From positions 1-64,000 of the forward strand of contig NZ_JACHXS010000008.1 in assembly GCF_014192225.1 (NCBI RefSeq): a DNA stretch of 64,000 bases. Reading direction: 5' to 3'. Positions 53,733 through 62,299 of the stretch are shown one piece after another. Origin of the DNA: Pseudoduganella umbonata. GTDB taxonomy: Bacteria > Pseudomonadota > Gammaproteobacteria > Burkholderiales > Burkholderiaceae_D. The notes beneath the pieces were generated by a model. The model was not told where the DNA came from. It did no database searches and saw nothing but the letters and a program-made list of their open reading frames with translations. Both the position numbers and the translations under genes were made by a program. Position 1 is the stretch's first letter. Every line of letters begins with the position of its first letter.

Positions 53733-55431
53733 GCAGGGTCACCCGCTTGATCTCGGCCAGCGTGGTGCCGCCGCGCTTGACCACCTCCAGGGCGGCGTGG
53801 CGCAGGCTGCGCGTGCCGTTCGCATACGCGGCCTGCTTGACCTGGCGGATCGGCCGCTTCTCGACGATCAGCTCGCGGATCTCGTCGTTCAGCGTGAGGA
53901 TCTCGGCGATCGAGCGGCGGCCCTTGTAGCCGGTGCCGCGGCAGTCGCCGCAACCCTTGCCGGCCTTGAAGTGGTAATCGAATACGTCGGCGCGGGCCAG
54001 GCCCACACTGGCCAGTTCATCGTCGTCCGGCGTATATTCGACCGCGCAGTGCGGACAGTTGATGCGGACCAGCCGCTGTGCCCAGATGCCGTTCAGCGCC
54101 GACACGAATGCATACGGATCGATGCCCATGTGCGTGAAACGGCCGAATACGTCGAATACATTGTTGGCGTGCACCGTCGTCAGCACCAGGTGGCCCGTGA
54201 GTGCCGACTGCACGGCGATTTCCGCCGTTTCGCGGTCGCGGATCTCGCCGACCATGATCTTGTCGGGGTCATGCCGCAGGATCGAACGCAGGCCCTTGGC
54301 GAATGTCAGGCCCTTCTTCTCGTTGACGGGGATCTGCAGGATGCCGGGCAGCTGGTATTCGACCGGGTCTTCGATCGTGATGATCTTTTCGCGGCCGTTG
54401 TGGATCTCGGTCAGCGCCGCATACAGCGTAGTGGTCTTGCCGGAACCGGTCGGTCCTGTCACGAGCAGCATGCCGTAGGCTTCCTGCGCCAGCGTGCGCA
54501 GCGTGGCCAGCGATGGTGCGTCGAAACCCAGCGACTCCAGCGACAGCGAACCGTAGGATTCGATCATGGCGCGCTTGTCGAGCACTCGGATGACGGCATC
54601 CTCGCCGTGGATACTGGGCATGATCGACACCCGCAGGTCGATCTCGCGCCCCGCCGACTCGACGCGGAAGCTGCCGTCCTGCGGCACGCGGCGCTCGGCG
54701 ATATCCAGTTCGGCCAGCACTTTCAGCCGCGAGATGATCTGCTCGGCGACCTCGACGCCGCTGACCGCGGTGGCATGATCGAGCACGCCGTCGACACGGT
54801 ATTTGACAGCCAGCCCGTTGGCCGTGCTTTCCAGGTGGATGTCGGATGCACCGGCCTTCAGCGCATCGTACAGCGTGGAGTTCACCAGGCGCACCGCCGG
54901 GCTGGCCGCCTCGGATACCGAGGCGAACGACAGCACGGCGGCTGTCTTGCCGTCCCTGCGGCCGTTCTCGGTGCCGGGCAACAGCGAGTCGGTGGCGCGC
55001 GCGCCCTCTTCCTGCTTCGACAGGTAGGCGGCGATATCGGCCTGCAGCGCCAGGCGCATCTGCAGCGGCGCATGCGGCGTGGCGCGCGCCTGCGCCGACA
55101 GCCACGTCTGCAGATCGAGGTCGAAAGGATCGGCGATCACGCCGATCACCACGCCTTCGTGCGTGCGCAGCAGCACGCATTTCTTAGCCATCGCCTGCGA
55201 CAGCGGCAGCAAATCGAACGCCGGCGTAAAGGCCAGCATCTCGACAGTTTCCAGTACGGCGAGCCCGAACGGCAGCGCCAGCGCGCGCACCACCAGGCGC
55301 GGCTCCATGCCGCTCAGCGTTTCCAGTTCTTCCACCAGCGTGCGTTTCGAGGCGGCCTGGGCGAGCCGCGCCCGCGCCAGCAGCGCATGATCGAGGGAAG
55401 CAATGGCGGTCTGCAAGGCCGGATCGTTCAC
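53725..55431 (-). CDS. gspE: Type II secretion/type IV pilus assembly ATPase GspE
   Basis: A 568-residue hexameric ATPase. N-terminal MshEN/GspE-N-like domain (about 1-150), then Walker A GPTGSGKTTTLYAAL, Asp box ITIEDPVEYQL, Walker B IMVGEIRDRETAEIA and a His box (LVLTTVHANN). A four-cysteine zinc site is present (CPHC ... CGDC), typical of GspE and PilB. It powers pseudopilus or pilus assembly. 4-bp overlap with gspF. Confidence 0.95.
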   Translation of the reverse strand: MNDPALQTAIASLDHALLARARLAQAASKRTLVEELETLSGMEPRLVVRALALPFGLAVLETVEMLAFTPAFDLLPLSQAMAKKCVLLRTHEGVVIGVIADPFDLDLQTWLSAQARATPHAPLQMRLALQADIAAYLSKQEEGARATDSLLPGTENGRRDGKTAAVLSFASVSEAASPAVRLVNSTLYDALKAGASDIHLESTANGLAVKYRVDGVLDHATAVSGVEVAEQIISRLKVLAELDIAERRVPQDGSFRVESAGREIDLRVSIMPSIHGEDAVIRVLDKRAMIESYGSLSLESLGFDAPSLATLRTLAQEAYGMLLVTGPTGSGKTTTLYAALTEIHNGREKIITIEDPVEYQLPGILQIPVNEKKGLTFAKGLRSILRHDPDKIMVGEIRDRETAEIAVQSALTGHLVLTTVHANNVFDVFGRFTHMGIDPYAFVSALNGIWAQRLVRINCPHCAVEYTPDDDELASVGLARADVFDYHFKAGKGCGDCRGTGYKGRRSIAEILTLNDEIRELIVEKRPIRQVKQAAYANGTRSLRHAALEVVKRGGTTLAEIKRVTLHA

Positions 55432-56612
55432 GACATTTCTCCGGCAAGGTCAAAGATGGGCATGTACAGCAATACCACGATGGCGCCCACGATCAGGCCG
55501 ATGCCGGCCATCAGCAGCGGTTCGAAAGTGCGCGTGAAACGGTCGATCCAGCGGCTGATCTCGCCGTCGTAAAAAGCCGCCGACTGCGTCAGCATCGGCC
55601 CCAGGTCGCCGGTGCGCTCGCCTACCCGCAGCATGCGCAGGGAGATCGGCGTGGTCAGTCCATGGGCCTCGAAGGCGGTGGACAGCGGCAGACCCGATTC
55701 CACGGCGCCCTTGGCCAATTGCAGGCCGCTTTTCACGTTCGCCGACACCATGCCCTGCACGGTCTCGATGGCCTGCACGATCGTGATGCCGCCTTCGTTC
55801 AGCATGCCGAGCGTCAGGTACAGCCGCGACAGTTCATAGATCTTGACCCGTTCGCCAATGCCGGGCAACTTGCCCAGCAGGCGCACCAGGCCGCCGTTCC
55901 CCATCAGCCGGCGTACCGCCGTGATCGCCGCGAGCAGTGCGAGCACCAGGCCAGCCAGCAGCGCGCCGGTGTGCGCGCCGGCGAACTGGCCCCACGACAG
56001 CATCACTTGCGACAACCATGGCAAATTGCGCCCGGCTCCCTGGTAGACCTCGGCAAAACGCGGCACCACGTAACCGATCAGGAACATCGACACGCCGCCC
56101 CCCACCAACAGCAGGATACACGGGTAGATCGCGGCGCTGACGATCTTCGAGCGCACCGTATCGATGCGTTGTTGATAGTCGATGTAGCGCTCCAGCGAGC
56201 GCGGCAGATCGCTCGTGCCTTCCGCGGCGCGCACGATGCCCACGTACAGCGGCGGGAATAACTGGGGCTGCTCGGCCAGCACGGTGGAAAAACGCTGGCC
56301 TTCGCGCAGGCCGCCCAGCAAGCGCTCCAGCACGCCCCGCGTGGCGGGGCTCGATTCTTTTTCAAGCAGCGCCTCGAGCGCTTCGACGATGCCCAGGCCC
56401 GCCTTGAGCAGGGCCAGCAACTCCTGGCTGAACAGCACGAGCGACAGGGCCTTGCCCTGGCTGCGCCGCAGCCCGCCGCGCACCGGGTGGATGGCACTGA
56501 CGAACAGGCCGCGCGCCTCGACCTGGCGCCGCGCGTCGGCTTCGTCGCGACCATCGACCACGAGATGGCCGATCACCATTTCCGGCGACAGGGTACGGAC
56601 GTCGAACTGCAT
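55428..56612 (-). CDS. gspF: Type II secretion/type IV pilus inner-membrane protein GspF
   Basis: A 394-residue platform protein with the two T2SSF repeats (about 65-190 and 270-390) and three transmembrane helices. Motifs: LFSQELLALLKAGLGIVEALEAL and LYLTLGMLNEGGITIVQAIETV, and near the end MAGIGLIVGAIVVLLYMPIF. It anchors the assembly ATPase in the membrane. It follows gspG after 32 bp. Confidence 0.94.
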   Translation of the reverse strand: MQFDVRTLSPEMVIGHLVVDGRDEADARRQVEARGLFVSAIHPVRGGLRRSQGKALSLVLFSQELLALLKAGLGIVEALEALLEKESSPATRGVLERLLGGLREGQRFSTVLAEQPQLFPPLYVGIVRAAEGTSDLPRSLERYIDYQQRIDTVRSKIVSAAIYPCILLLVGGGVSMFLIGYVVPRFAEVYQGAGRNLPWLSQVMLSWGQFAGAHTGALLAGLVLALLAAITAVRRLMGNGGLVRLLGKLPGIGERVKIYELSRLYLTLGMLNEGGITIVQAIETVQGMVSANVKSGLQLAKGAVESGLPLSTAFEAHGLTTPISLRMLRVGERTGDLGPMLTQSAAFYDGEISRWIDRFTRTFEPLLMAGIGLIVGAIVVLLYMPIFDLAGEMS

Positions 56613-56644
56613 GGGATCGCTACCGGAAACGGGTCAATAAAAGG

Positions 56645-57085
56645 TTATTGCGAGGTGATGTCGGCGTTGTCGGCGGTGCCGCCGGGTTGGCCATCCTTGC
56701 CCAGCGAAGTGATCTCGTATTCGCCGCGCGTGCCCGGCGCCTTGTACTGGTAAGGATGCCCCCATGGATCGGGCGGCACGCCCTTCTTCAGGTACGGGCC
56801 ATTCCACTTCGCACCCGCGGTGGCCGGTGCCGCCAGCAGCGCGCCCAGGCCCTCTTCCGTGGTCGGATAGCGGCCGACGTCGAGGCGATACGTATCGAGC
56901 GATTTTTCGAAGGCTTCGATCTGCGCCTTTGCTACCGTGACTTCCGATTTGCCCAGTTGCGAGAAATATTTGGGACCGACATACGCGGCCAGCAAGCCGA
57001 TGATGACGATCACCACCAGCAGCTCGAGCAGCGTGAAACCGCGCGCGCGGCGCGGCGCGGCCGCGTACTGATTTGGGTTGCGCAT
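56645..57085 (-). CDS. gspG: Type II secretion major pseudopilin GspG
   Basis: A 146-residue major pseudopilin. Cleavage signal RARG/FTLLELLVVIVIIGLLAA with Glu5; the body reads YPTTEEGLGALL, WNGPYLKKGVPPDPWGHPYQYKAPG and ends with the GspG calcium-site-type loop LGKDGQPGGTADNADI. The ATG at 57085 is taken because it gives a short basic leader peptide; longer in-frame starts are not needed. First gene of the operon. The 195-bp gap upstream should contain its promoter, which I could not define. Confidence 0.94.
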   Translation of the reverse strand: MRNPNQYAAAPRRARGFTLLELLVVIVIIGLLAAYVGPKYFSQLGKSEVTVAKAQIEAFEKSLDTYRLDVGRYPTTEEGLGALLAAPATAGAKWNGPYLKKGVPPDPWGHPYQYKAPGTRGEYEITSLGKDGQPGGTADNADITSQ

Positions 57086-57280
57086 TACGTCTTTCACCAG
57101 AAACCGCGCTTTGCATTGTGCTGCATGCATCCGTAACCACCTCCGATTGCCGAGTTGACGTCGAAGGCTACCACGTCATTTAAGGTTTAGACAATTTTAT
57201 TCTATGTTGCAGACCAGGCGGCCCGGACCAGCCCGGTTCCGCCTGCGGCAGCGGGCCCGGACCATCGCCATGTTCGAACT

Positions 57281-57853
57281 TTAAATGTTTTCCAGCCTCG
57301 CCAGCACCGACTCATCGGTTACCGGGCACCACCGGGCGTTCTCCCAATAAACCCACCTGTCGGAATAGCTGTAGAAGCGGTTGTCGGGCGCGGAGCTTTT
57401 CTGGATGATTTCCGACGATCCGGAGACCACCACGCTGTTATCCGGCACATCGCGGAATACCACGGCATTCGCACCGATCCGAACGTTATCCCCGATGCGG
57501 ACATTGCCAACGATCTTCGCACCGGCGCCGATATAGCAGTTACGGCCAATCACGGGAGCACCGAGGCCCCTTGAATCCGGCAACAGGTTCGAACCGATCG
57601 TTACTTGCTGAAAAATGACGCAGCCACTGCCGACTTTTGCGCCGCCTGATACAAAGATACTTTTAATTCCGTGTGGAAAGCACGGCTGGCCTTCGAAATC
57701 CGAGTTCCATGCGACGGAACTACTGTTCTCATACTGGTAAATCTCGTACAGCTTGATGAATGCCTTTTTCAGGAACCGGTTTTTCGACTTGATGCATAGC
57801 GTTTTCAATTTCCAGACCGAGCCAAACGGCAGGACCAGCAGCTTAGCCAACAT
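57281..57853 (-). CDS. Hexapeptide-repeat acyltransferase (serine acetyltransferase-like)
   Basis: A 190-residue left-handed beta-helix acyltransferase. Hexapeptide turns run from about residue 75 to 150 (VGSGCVIFQQVTIGSN, VIGRNCYIGAGAKIVGNVRIGDNVRIGANAVV). The pattern is that of CysE-like or polysaccharide O-acetyltransferases. Lack of the long N-terminal CysE domain and the nearby EpsA and acyltransferase_3 genes favour modification of an exopolysaccharide; this is inference. Its base composition is more AT-rich than that of its neighbours, hinting at transfer. Confidence 0.8.
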   Translation of the reverse strand: MLAKLLVLPFGSVWKLKTLCIKSKNRFLKKAFIKLYEIYQYENSSSVAWNSDFEGQPCFPHGIKSIFVSGGAKVGSGCVIFQQVTIGSNLLPDSRGLGAPVIGRNCYIGAGAKIVGNVRIGDNVRIGANAVVFRDVPDNSVVVSGSSEIIQKSSAPDNRFYSYSDRWVYWENARWCPVTDESVLARLENI

Positions 57854-57993
57854 TACGTTTCCCCGCAAAAAAAATAATAAAGTAGCAAGACTACTGGAAG
57901 AGCGCGGCGCTGGCAAGCGCAGCGGAATCGCTGGCCAGCCACCGGCCGGCGTGCAAAACGCACCTGCTTCGCCGACGTTCTCCCGGCGAATCG

Positions 57994-58707
57994 CTATCGC
58001 AGCATTGTGCTGCGCGCCACCGCATGCGTGCGATTGCTGACCCCGAGTACCCGGTACAGGCGCTGCAGGTGGTTTTTCACAGTCAGCGCACTGATACCGA
58101 GGATGTGCCCGATCTCGTCGTTACTCTTGCCCTCGCGCAGCCAGCGCAATACCTGGGTTTCGCGCGTCGACAATCCGCGTTGCGGCGGGACGCCGACAGG
58201 GGCCAGCCTCAGCAGTGCAAGATGCAGGTGCGGCAGCAGCAGACGGAGGAAATGCGCATGGCGCCCGTCGGGCCGCCGGGGCAGGTCGCACAACAGGAAG
58301 AAGGTGAAGCCACCCGCCAGCGGAGCGCTGCCGTGCGCCAGCAGGTTGACGACCCCAAGCGACGCCAGGCTGCCATCATCGTCGGCCTGCAGCGCCAGCG
58401 GCCGCGCCCCGCCGCTGCGCCAGCGCTCCAGCAGCGCCGGTAACGGCCCGCGGGCCGGGTCGCGGAAAGCCTGCGCCGCCGGTGGCGCAGCAGCGTCGGC
58501 ATGCAGCAGGTCGGTACGCAGCACCTCGCCGGCCGGCCCCACCTGCAGGCAGACGAGCAGGCGATGCGGCAACAGCGTCTGCAACTGCCCCTGCGCCCAC
58601 AGGAACAGTTCGCGTGACTCTGCCAGGTCCAAGCTCGATTCGATGGCGTGCAGCAGGTACTCCTGCTCCTGCCGGCTGAGGATGACCAGCCCGTCCATCG
58701 CTGTCAT
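57994..58707 (-). CDS. epsA: EpsA-type LuxR family transcriptional regulator
   Basis: A 237-residue regulator. The N-terminal half (LSRQEQEYLLHAIESSLDL, LFLWAQGQLQTLLPH) matches the EpsA group associated with exosortase/exopolysaccharide loci; the C-terminal LuxR HTH (about 175-235) reads LSTRETQVLRWLREGKSNDEIGHILGISALTVKNHLQ. The ATG overlaps the stop of the response regulator (ATGA). It probably controls exopolysaccharide or PEP-CTERM genes; no exosortase lies in the window. Confidence 0.88.
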   Translation of the reverse strand: MTAMDGLVILSRQEQEYLLHAIESSLDLAESRELFLWAQGQLQTLLPHRLLVCLQVGPAGEVLRTDLLHADAAAPPAAQAFRDPARGPLPALLERWRSGGARPLALQADDDGSLASLGVVNLLAHGSAPLAGGFTFFLLCDLPRRPDGRHAHFLRLLLPHLHLALLRLAPVGVPPQRGLSTRETQVLRWLREGKSNDEIGHILGISALTVKNHLQRLYRVLGVSNRTHAVARSTMLR

Positions 58708-59372
58708 GCCGGAACGAAGCGATAGCCGCTGCCACGCACCGTCTCGATATGGGCATGCAGCCCGCTGGGCGCAAGCGCATGGCGCAGACGGCCTACATGA
58801 GCATCGACCGTACGTTCGTCCAGGTAGGCATCGACGCCCCACACGCCATCGAGCAGCTGCGAGCGCGTGTGCACACGTTGCGGATGCTGCATCAGGAAGT
58901 TCAGCAGGCGGAATTCGACGCCGCCCAGCACGATCTGCCGGCTGCCGGCCATGACACGCTGGGTGCCGGCATCGATGCGCAATCCTGTTGGTCGTGCCGG
59001 GTGATAGCGCCGCAGCACGGCGTGGATGCGCGCCAGTGTCTCGCGCGGCCCGACCGGCTTGGTAAGGTAGTCATCGGCGCCCGCCTCCAGCGCCACCACG
59101 GTGTCCTGCTCGGCGTCGCGCCGTGCCACCATGATCAGCGGCAGCTCGGCCGTGCGCGGCCGCGCGCGCAGCCGGCGGATCAGTGACAGGCCGCTCTGGC
59201 CCGGCAAATCCCATTCGACCAGCACCAGGTCGGGCAATGCTTCGTCGATCAGTACCAGGGCGCTCTCGGCATCGGCCACGCCACGCACGGCATGGCCGGC
59301 CTGCCGGAGGTTGTGCCCGAGCGCCTGCTGGGTCGAGGCATCGTCGTCGATGATGAGTACCTGGATTGACAT
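58704..59372 (-). CDS. PhoB/OmpR-family response regulator with Glu at the phospho-acceptor position
   Basis: A 222-residue protein with receiver (about 1-118) and winged-helix DNA-binding domain (about 128-222: VEFRLLNFLMQHPQRVHTRSQLLDGVWG, DERTVDAHVGRLRHAL, VRGSGYRF). The acidic pair Asp9/Asp10 and the Lys of LTKPV are there, but the expected Asp is Glu53 (VLVEWDLPGQSG), with an Asp two residues on. Glu at this site often mimics phosphorylation. No kinase gene is near. Co-translated with epsA. Confidence 0.88.
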   Translation of the reverse strand: MSIQVLIIDDDASTQQALGHNLRQAGHAVRGVADAESALVLIDEALPDLVLVEWDLPGQSGLSLIRRLRARPRTAELPLIMVARRDAEQDTVVALEAGADDYLTKPVGPRETLARIHAVLRRYHPARPTGLRIDAGTQRVMAGSRQIVLGGVEFRLLNFLMQHPQRVHTRSQLLDGVWGVDAYLDERTVDAHVGRLRHALAPSGLHAHIETVRGSGYRFVPA

Positions 59373-59431
59373 GGTTCGCCACAGGAGCTGTTGAATATCA
59401 ATGTGAACTATGCACGAGCCATGGCGAACCA
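59372..59431 (-). promoter_or_regulatory. 10-bp perfect inverted repeat over the response-regulator start
   Basis: On the minus strand TGGTTCGCCA (59431-59422) and TGGCGAACCA (59381-59372) are exact reverse complements 40 bp apart; the second ends with the A of the ATG. In RNA the pair could form a stem that covers the initiation site; as DNA it could be an operator. Confidence 0.6.
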
Positions 59432-60022
59432 GCCAATACAATTTCGGCAAGGGATTGATAGCTTGCACGAATAAATGCAGGGGGCACTGGCGGGCTTGCC
59501 CTTGCCATTCGTCCGTATTCTGCAAAAGGGGAATCCACTACCAATATGAAAGAAAGTACAAGCCCCCGATTCACATTTCTGCAACTACGCTGTACAGGGT
59601 AACTTTAATAAGCTTATAATAAAGATATCAGTATCAGCGGCCCTTCCGGTCCTGCCGGGCGACGCCAGTCGGCGCTCAGCTGTAGCCGCATCGTGCTGCC
59701 CACCGTCCGGCTCGATATGTATCGCATGCCGGCCGACATGAATTCATATCCCAACCGACGTCGAGGCCTGACGCATTTCCGGCAGCGTTGCAATCGCGGA
59801 CATACGGAACCGGCTGCTCGCCAGCCGTTGCCGATCGTCGCTTCGAGGATATCGTTCGTGATGGTATCTGTGCTCTTCCGTCAACCGTCAGCCACCTGAT
59901 GCGTGCCGGACCAGCGGCCGCGTGCATTCAACAGAGCGTTTTGCACGGGAATGGCCGTATTCGTAACGCTGGGAATCCGCAGCCGTACCAATATCGAGTC
60001 ATCCACCGACGAGCAATGTGAA
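59373..60022. other. 650-bp AT-richer intergenic region without a supported gene
   Basis: It separates the response regulator (minus) from the acyltransferase (plus). Besides the inverted repeat at 59372-59431, it has TGTACA (59591-59596) and TATAAT (59615-59620) spaced 18 bp on the plus strand, a candidate promoter about 400 bp upstream of the acyltransferase. Short open frames here show no family resemblance. A long leader or a small RNA is possible, but nothing in the sequence proves it. Confidence 0.45.
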
Positions 60023-61315
60023 ATGAAAAGTGAAAATCTGGACTCCGGCGCTGTTGACGTTAAAACCGCGGATCCCCCTGCCAAGGACAAGGGATTTTGG
60101 GCGCTGAACTGGCTTCGCTTTATCCTGGCGATCTACCTGGTGATGTTTCATACCTTGCTGGTTAATTATCCGACGATCCGGGACGGCTGGTTCGCGGCCT
60201 CCCTGAGCCTTGGAAATATGGCCACCAGTATATTCTTCGTGCTTTCCGGCTTCCTGCTGATGCACGCGTATGTGGTGATGAAAAACGGCCGCGAACTGAA
60301 CACGCGTAATTTCCTCGTCGCCCGGTTTTCGACGCTTTATCCCCTGCACGTCGCCGGCCTGCTGCTGGCAGTCATTCCCGTTTGCGTCACGATGTTCGCG
60401 CGTGGCGGGATTACCGTCGGCATGGATTCGCTCGCGCAGATGACGAGGGTGCTCGAGCCATGGGAAGTCGCGCTCGCCCTGCTCATGTGTCTTACCTTGC
60501 TCAACGCCTGGAATCCGTTCTACATGGTCTTCAATGGCCCGTCATGGTCGCTCTCGGCACTGGGATTTTATTACGTGCTGTTCCCGCTCATGGCATTGAA
60601 GATTTACCGGATGAAGTCGCCCAGGACAGCAATCGTTCTGCTTGCCCTGTTGTTCCTGTTGCCCGGCGCGCTTGCCGATCTGCTGCATCGAACGGATGTG
60701 TTCACTGAAGGGTTATTGCACAGGAACCCCGTCATCCGGCTGCCACTGTTCGTTGCCGGCATGGTCCTGTGCGTGATCTTCGCCCGCAGCAAGCACTTCG
60801 GCACCCCCATGCAATGGTTCACGTCCGGGTCGCTGATCGTTGCCACTGTCGCGCTGGGCATGATTGCGGTGCACCAGGAACTGCGCTTGCACATCTTCCG
60901 GAACGGCCTGTTTTACCCGGCCAGCCTCGCACTCATCTGGATCTGCGCTTGCGCCAAACCGATAGGACAAGGCAGATTGCGCTACTGGGGCGACCGCCTG
61001 GGCGCGGCATCGCTCCCCCTTTTCCTGCTGCATATCCCGCTGTTCGCGATGTTCAGGAAGGCCGAGCAGTTCATCGCTGTATGGCCGTCGACGTCAGGCG
61101 GCTTTACCACGGTACTGGCCGCCGCGCGCCAAGCCGGACAGTCCCTTGTCTTCTATCCGCTGTTCCTGGTCCTGCTGGTGGCGGTATGCGTACTGGTCCA
61201 GGAGCGTTTTGTCACCCGCATGCAGAAAGCGATACGAAACCGCTTCGCCGACCGTAGCGACGCGGCAAGCGGCGCGAGGAACGCGGGCCGCGAACGGGCG
61301 ACCGGAACTTACTGA
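60023..61315 (+). CDS. Acyltransferase_3 family membrane O-acyltransferase
   Basis: A 430-residue polytopic membrane protein with about ten helices. Family features: LNWLRFILAIYLVMFHTLL with the conserved Arg and catalytic-type His, IFFVLSGFLLMHAY, ARFSTLYPLHV and SWSLSALGFYYVLFPLMA. It probably acetylates a surface or exopolysaccharide sugar. I chose the ATG at 60023, directly before the charged N-terminus; a GTG at 59903 would add 40 residues without family support. No strong Shine-Dalgarno. Confidence 0.85.
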   Translation: MKSENLDSGAVDVKTADPPAKDKGFWALNWLRFILAIYLVMFHTLLVNYPTIRDGWFAASLSLGNMATSIFFVLSGFLLMHAYVVMKNGRELNTRNFLVARFSTLYPLHVAGLLLAVIPVCVTMFARGGITVGMDSLAQMTRVLEPWEVALALLMCLTLLNAWNPFYMVFNGPSWSLSALGFYYVLFPLMALKIYRMKSPRTAIVLLALLFLLPGALADLLHRTDVFTEGLLHRNPVIRLPLFVAGMVLCVIFARSKHFGTPMQWFTSGSLIVATVALGMIAVHQELRLHIFRNGLFYPASLALIWICACAKPIGQGRLRYWGDRLGAASLPLFLLHIPLFAMFRKAEQFIAVWPSTSGGFTTVLAAARQAGQSLVFYPLFLVLLVAVCVLVQERFVTRMQKAIRNRFADRSDAASGARNAGRERATGTY

Positions 61316-61611
61316 CCCTGGAAACGATTGCACCGGCTCCGCGAGCCGGCGCAGCCTGCAGGCATAAAACTTCCCTGCCATTCATGTCAGGCGGCGGCTG
61401 GCCGTGGCATGCGAGTACCGACGCTTCATCCTTCAGCGCCCGGACACGAATCCATCGCTTTCGTATGGTTGCTCATGGCCAGTGCCTCGATCAGCCCGCA
61501 ATCCTGCAGTGCCGGTGGTCACGCGCTTTCCGCCGGAGCCACCTCGACAAGCCACGAGACAGTGACCGTTTCGACTGATTCGCCGAGCTCGCGCCGAACC
61601 GCCCAAAAAAA
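61316..61611. other. Intergenic stretch between convergent genes, no gene seen
   Basis: With the following terminator it makes up 339 bp between the acyltransferase and the convergent PEP-CTERM gene. Small open frames run through it in several phases but none has a recognisable start signal or family pattern. No terminator hairpin for the acyltransferase is obvious. Confidence 0.5.
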
Positions 61612-61635
61612 AGCCGTACCCCGCGGGGTACGGCT
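61612..61635 (-). terminator. Rho-independent terminator of the PEP-CTERM gene
   Basis: AGCCGTACCCC / GGGGTACGGCT with a 2-base loop; on the minus strand it is followed by eight T. Confidence 0.92.
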
Positions 61636-61654
61636 GGCTGGAACGTGCGGTGGA

Positions 61655-62290
61655 TCAGGCGCGGCGGCGGGCGGCGCCGGCGAGCAGCATCGTACCAATA
61701 CCGAGCATTAGCCACGCCGACGGTTCGGGCACCGGGGAAATCGCGGCGGCGCCCGAATAGCTGGCCGGGGCGAACGTGCCGCTGCCGCCCACCGTGGTGG
61801 CAGGCGCCCACGTGATGTCGACCAGCCTGCCGTCGACGGCGGACGAATTGCCCAGCGTTGCCGTGACACCGGCGTCATATGCCCATACCGCGAAGGTCGA
61901 TCCATAAGCGCCACCGGACAGGTCGACGTTGTCGCCACTGAAGGTGACGTTGAAGCTCAGCACCTGGCCATAATCGACAGCGCGGAACAGGCTGTTGAGG
62001 GCTTCGCCATTGCCGATGACGTAGCCGGCGGCCTGCGAGCCCGTGACCTGACCGGCGGTCTCCACCAGCGCGCCCTCATCAAAGCCCTGGAAGGCGCTCA
62101 GCGTGATCGTGGTGGCCGGCGACACGCCGGGGTTGGCCGGGTTGTACTGGAAATCGAGCCAGCCACTGTCGCCGAACATCGTGGTATCGATGCTCACAGC
62201 CAGCGTGGTGTCGGCCAGCGCGGCACTGCTGCCAAAGACCAGTGCCAGCGCGGCGACGGCGGTACGCAATTTCAGAATATTCGCAAACAT
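61655..62290 (-). CDS. PEP-CTERM sorted exported protein (NF038129-like)
   Basis: A 211-residue surface protein with signal peptide (up to SSAALA), a body containing SIDTTMFGDSGWLDFQYNP and LSAFQGFDEGALVETAGQVTG, and the tail VPEPSAWLMLGIGTMLLAGAARRRA. The body pattern recalls the NF038129 group of PEP-CTERM proteins. It starts 9 bp after the stop of the nuclease gene on the same strand, so they may be one transcript. Confidence 0.85.
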   Translation of the reverse strand: MFANILKLRTAVAALALVFGSSAALADTTLAVSIDTTMFGDSGWLDFQYNPANPGVSPATTITLSAFQGFDEGALVETAGQVTGSQAAGYVIGNGEALNSLFRAVDYGQVLSFNVTFSGDNVDLSGGAYGSTFAVWAYDAGVTATLGNSSAVDGRLVDITWAPATTVGGSGTFAPASYSGAAAISPVPEPSAWLMLGIGTMLLAGAARRRA

Positions 62291-62299
62291 GTGTTTTCC

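Noticed and set aside
59903..60022. GTG start adding 40 residues to the membrane acyltransferase
   Set aside because: The added part has no family counterpart and no ribosome-binding site; the ATG at 60023 starts just before the charged N-terminus.
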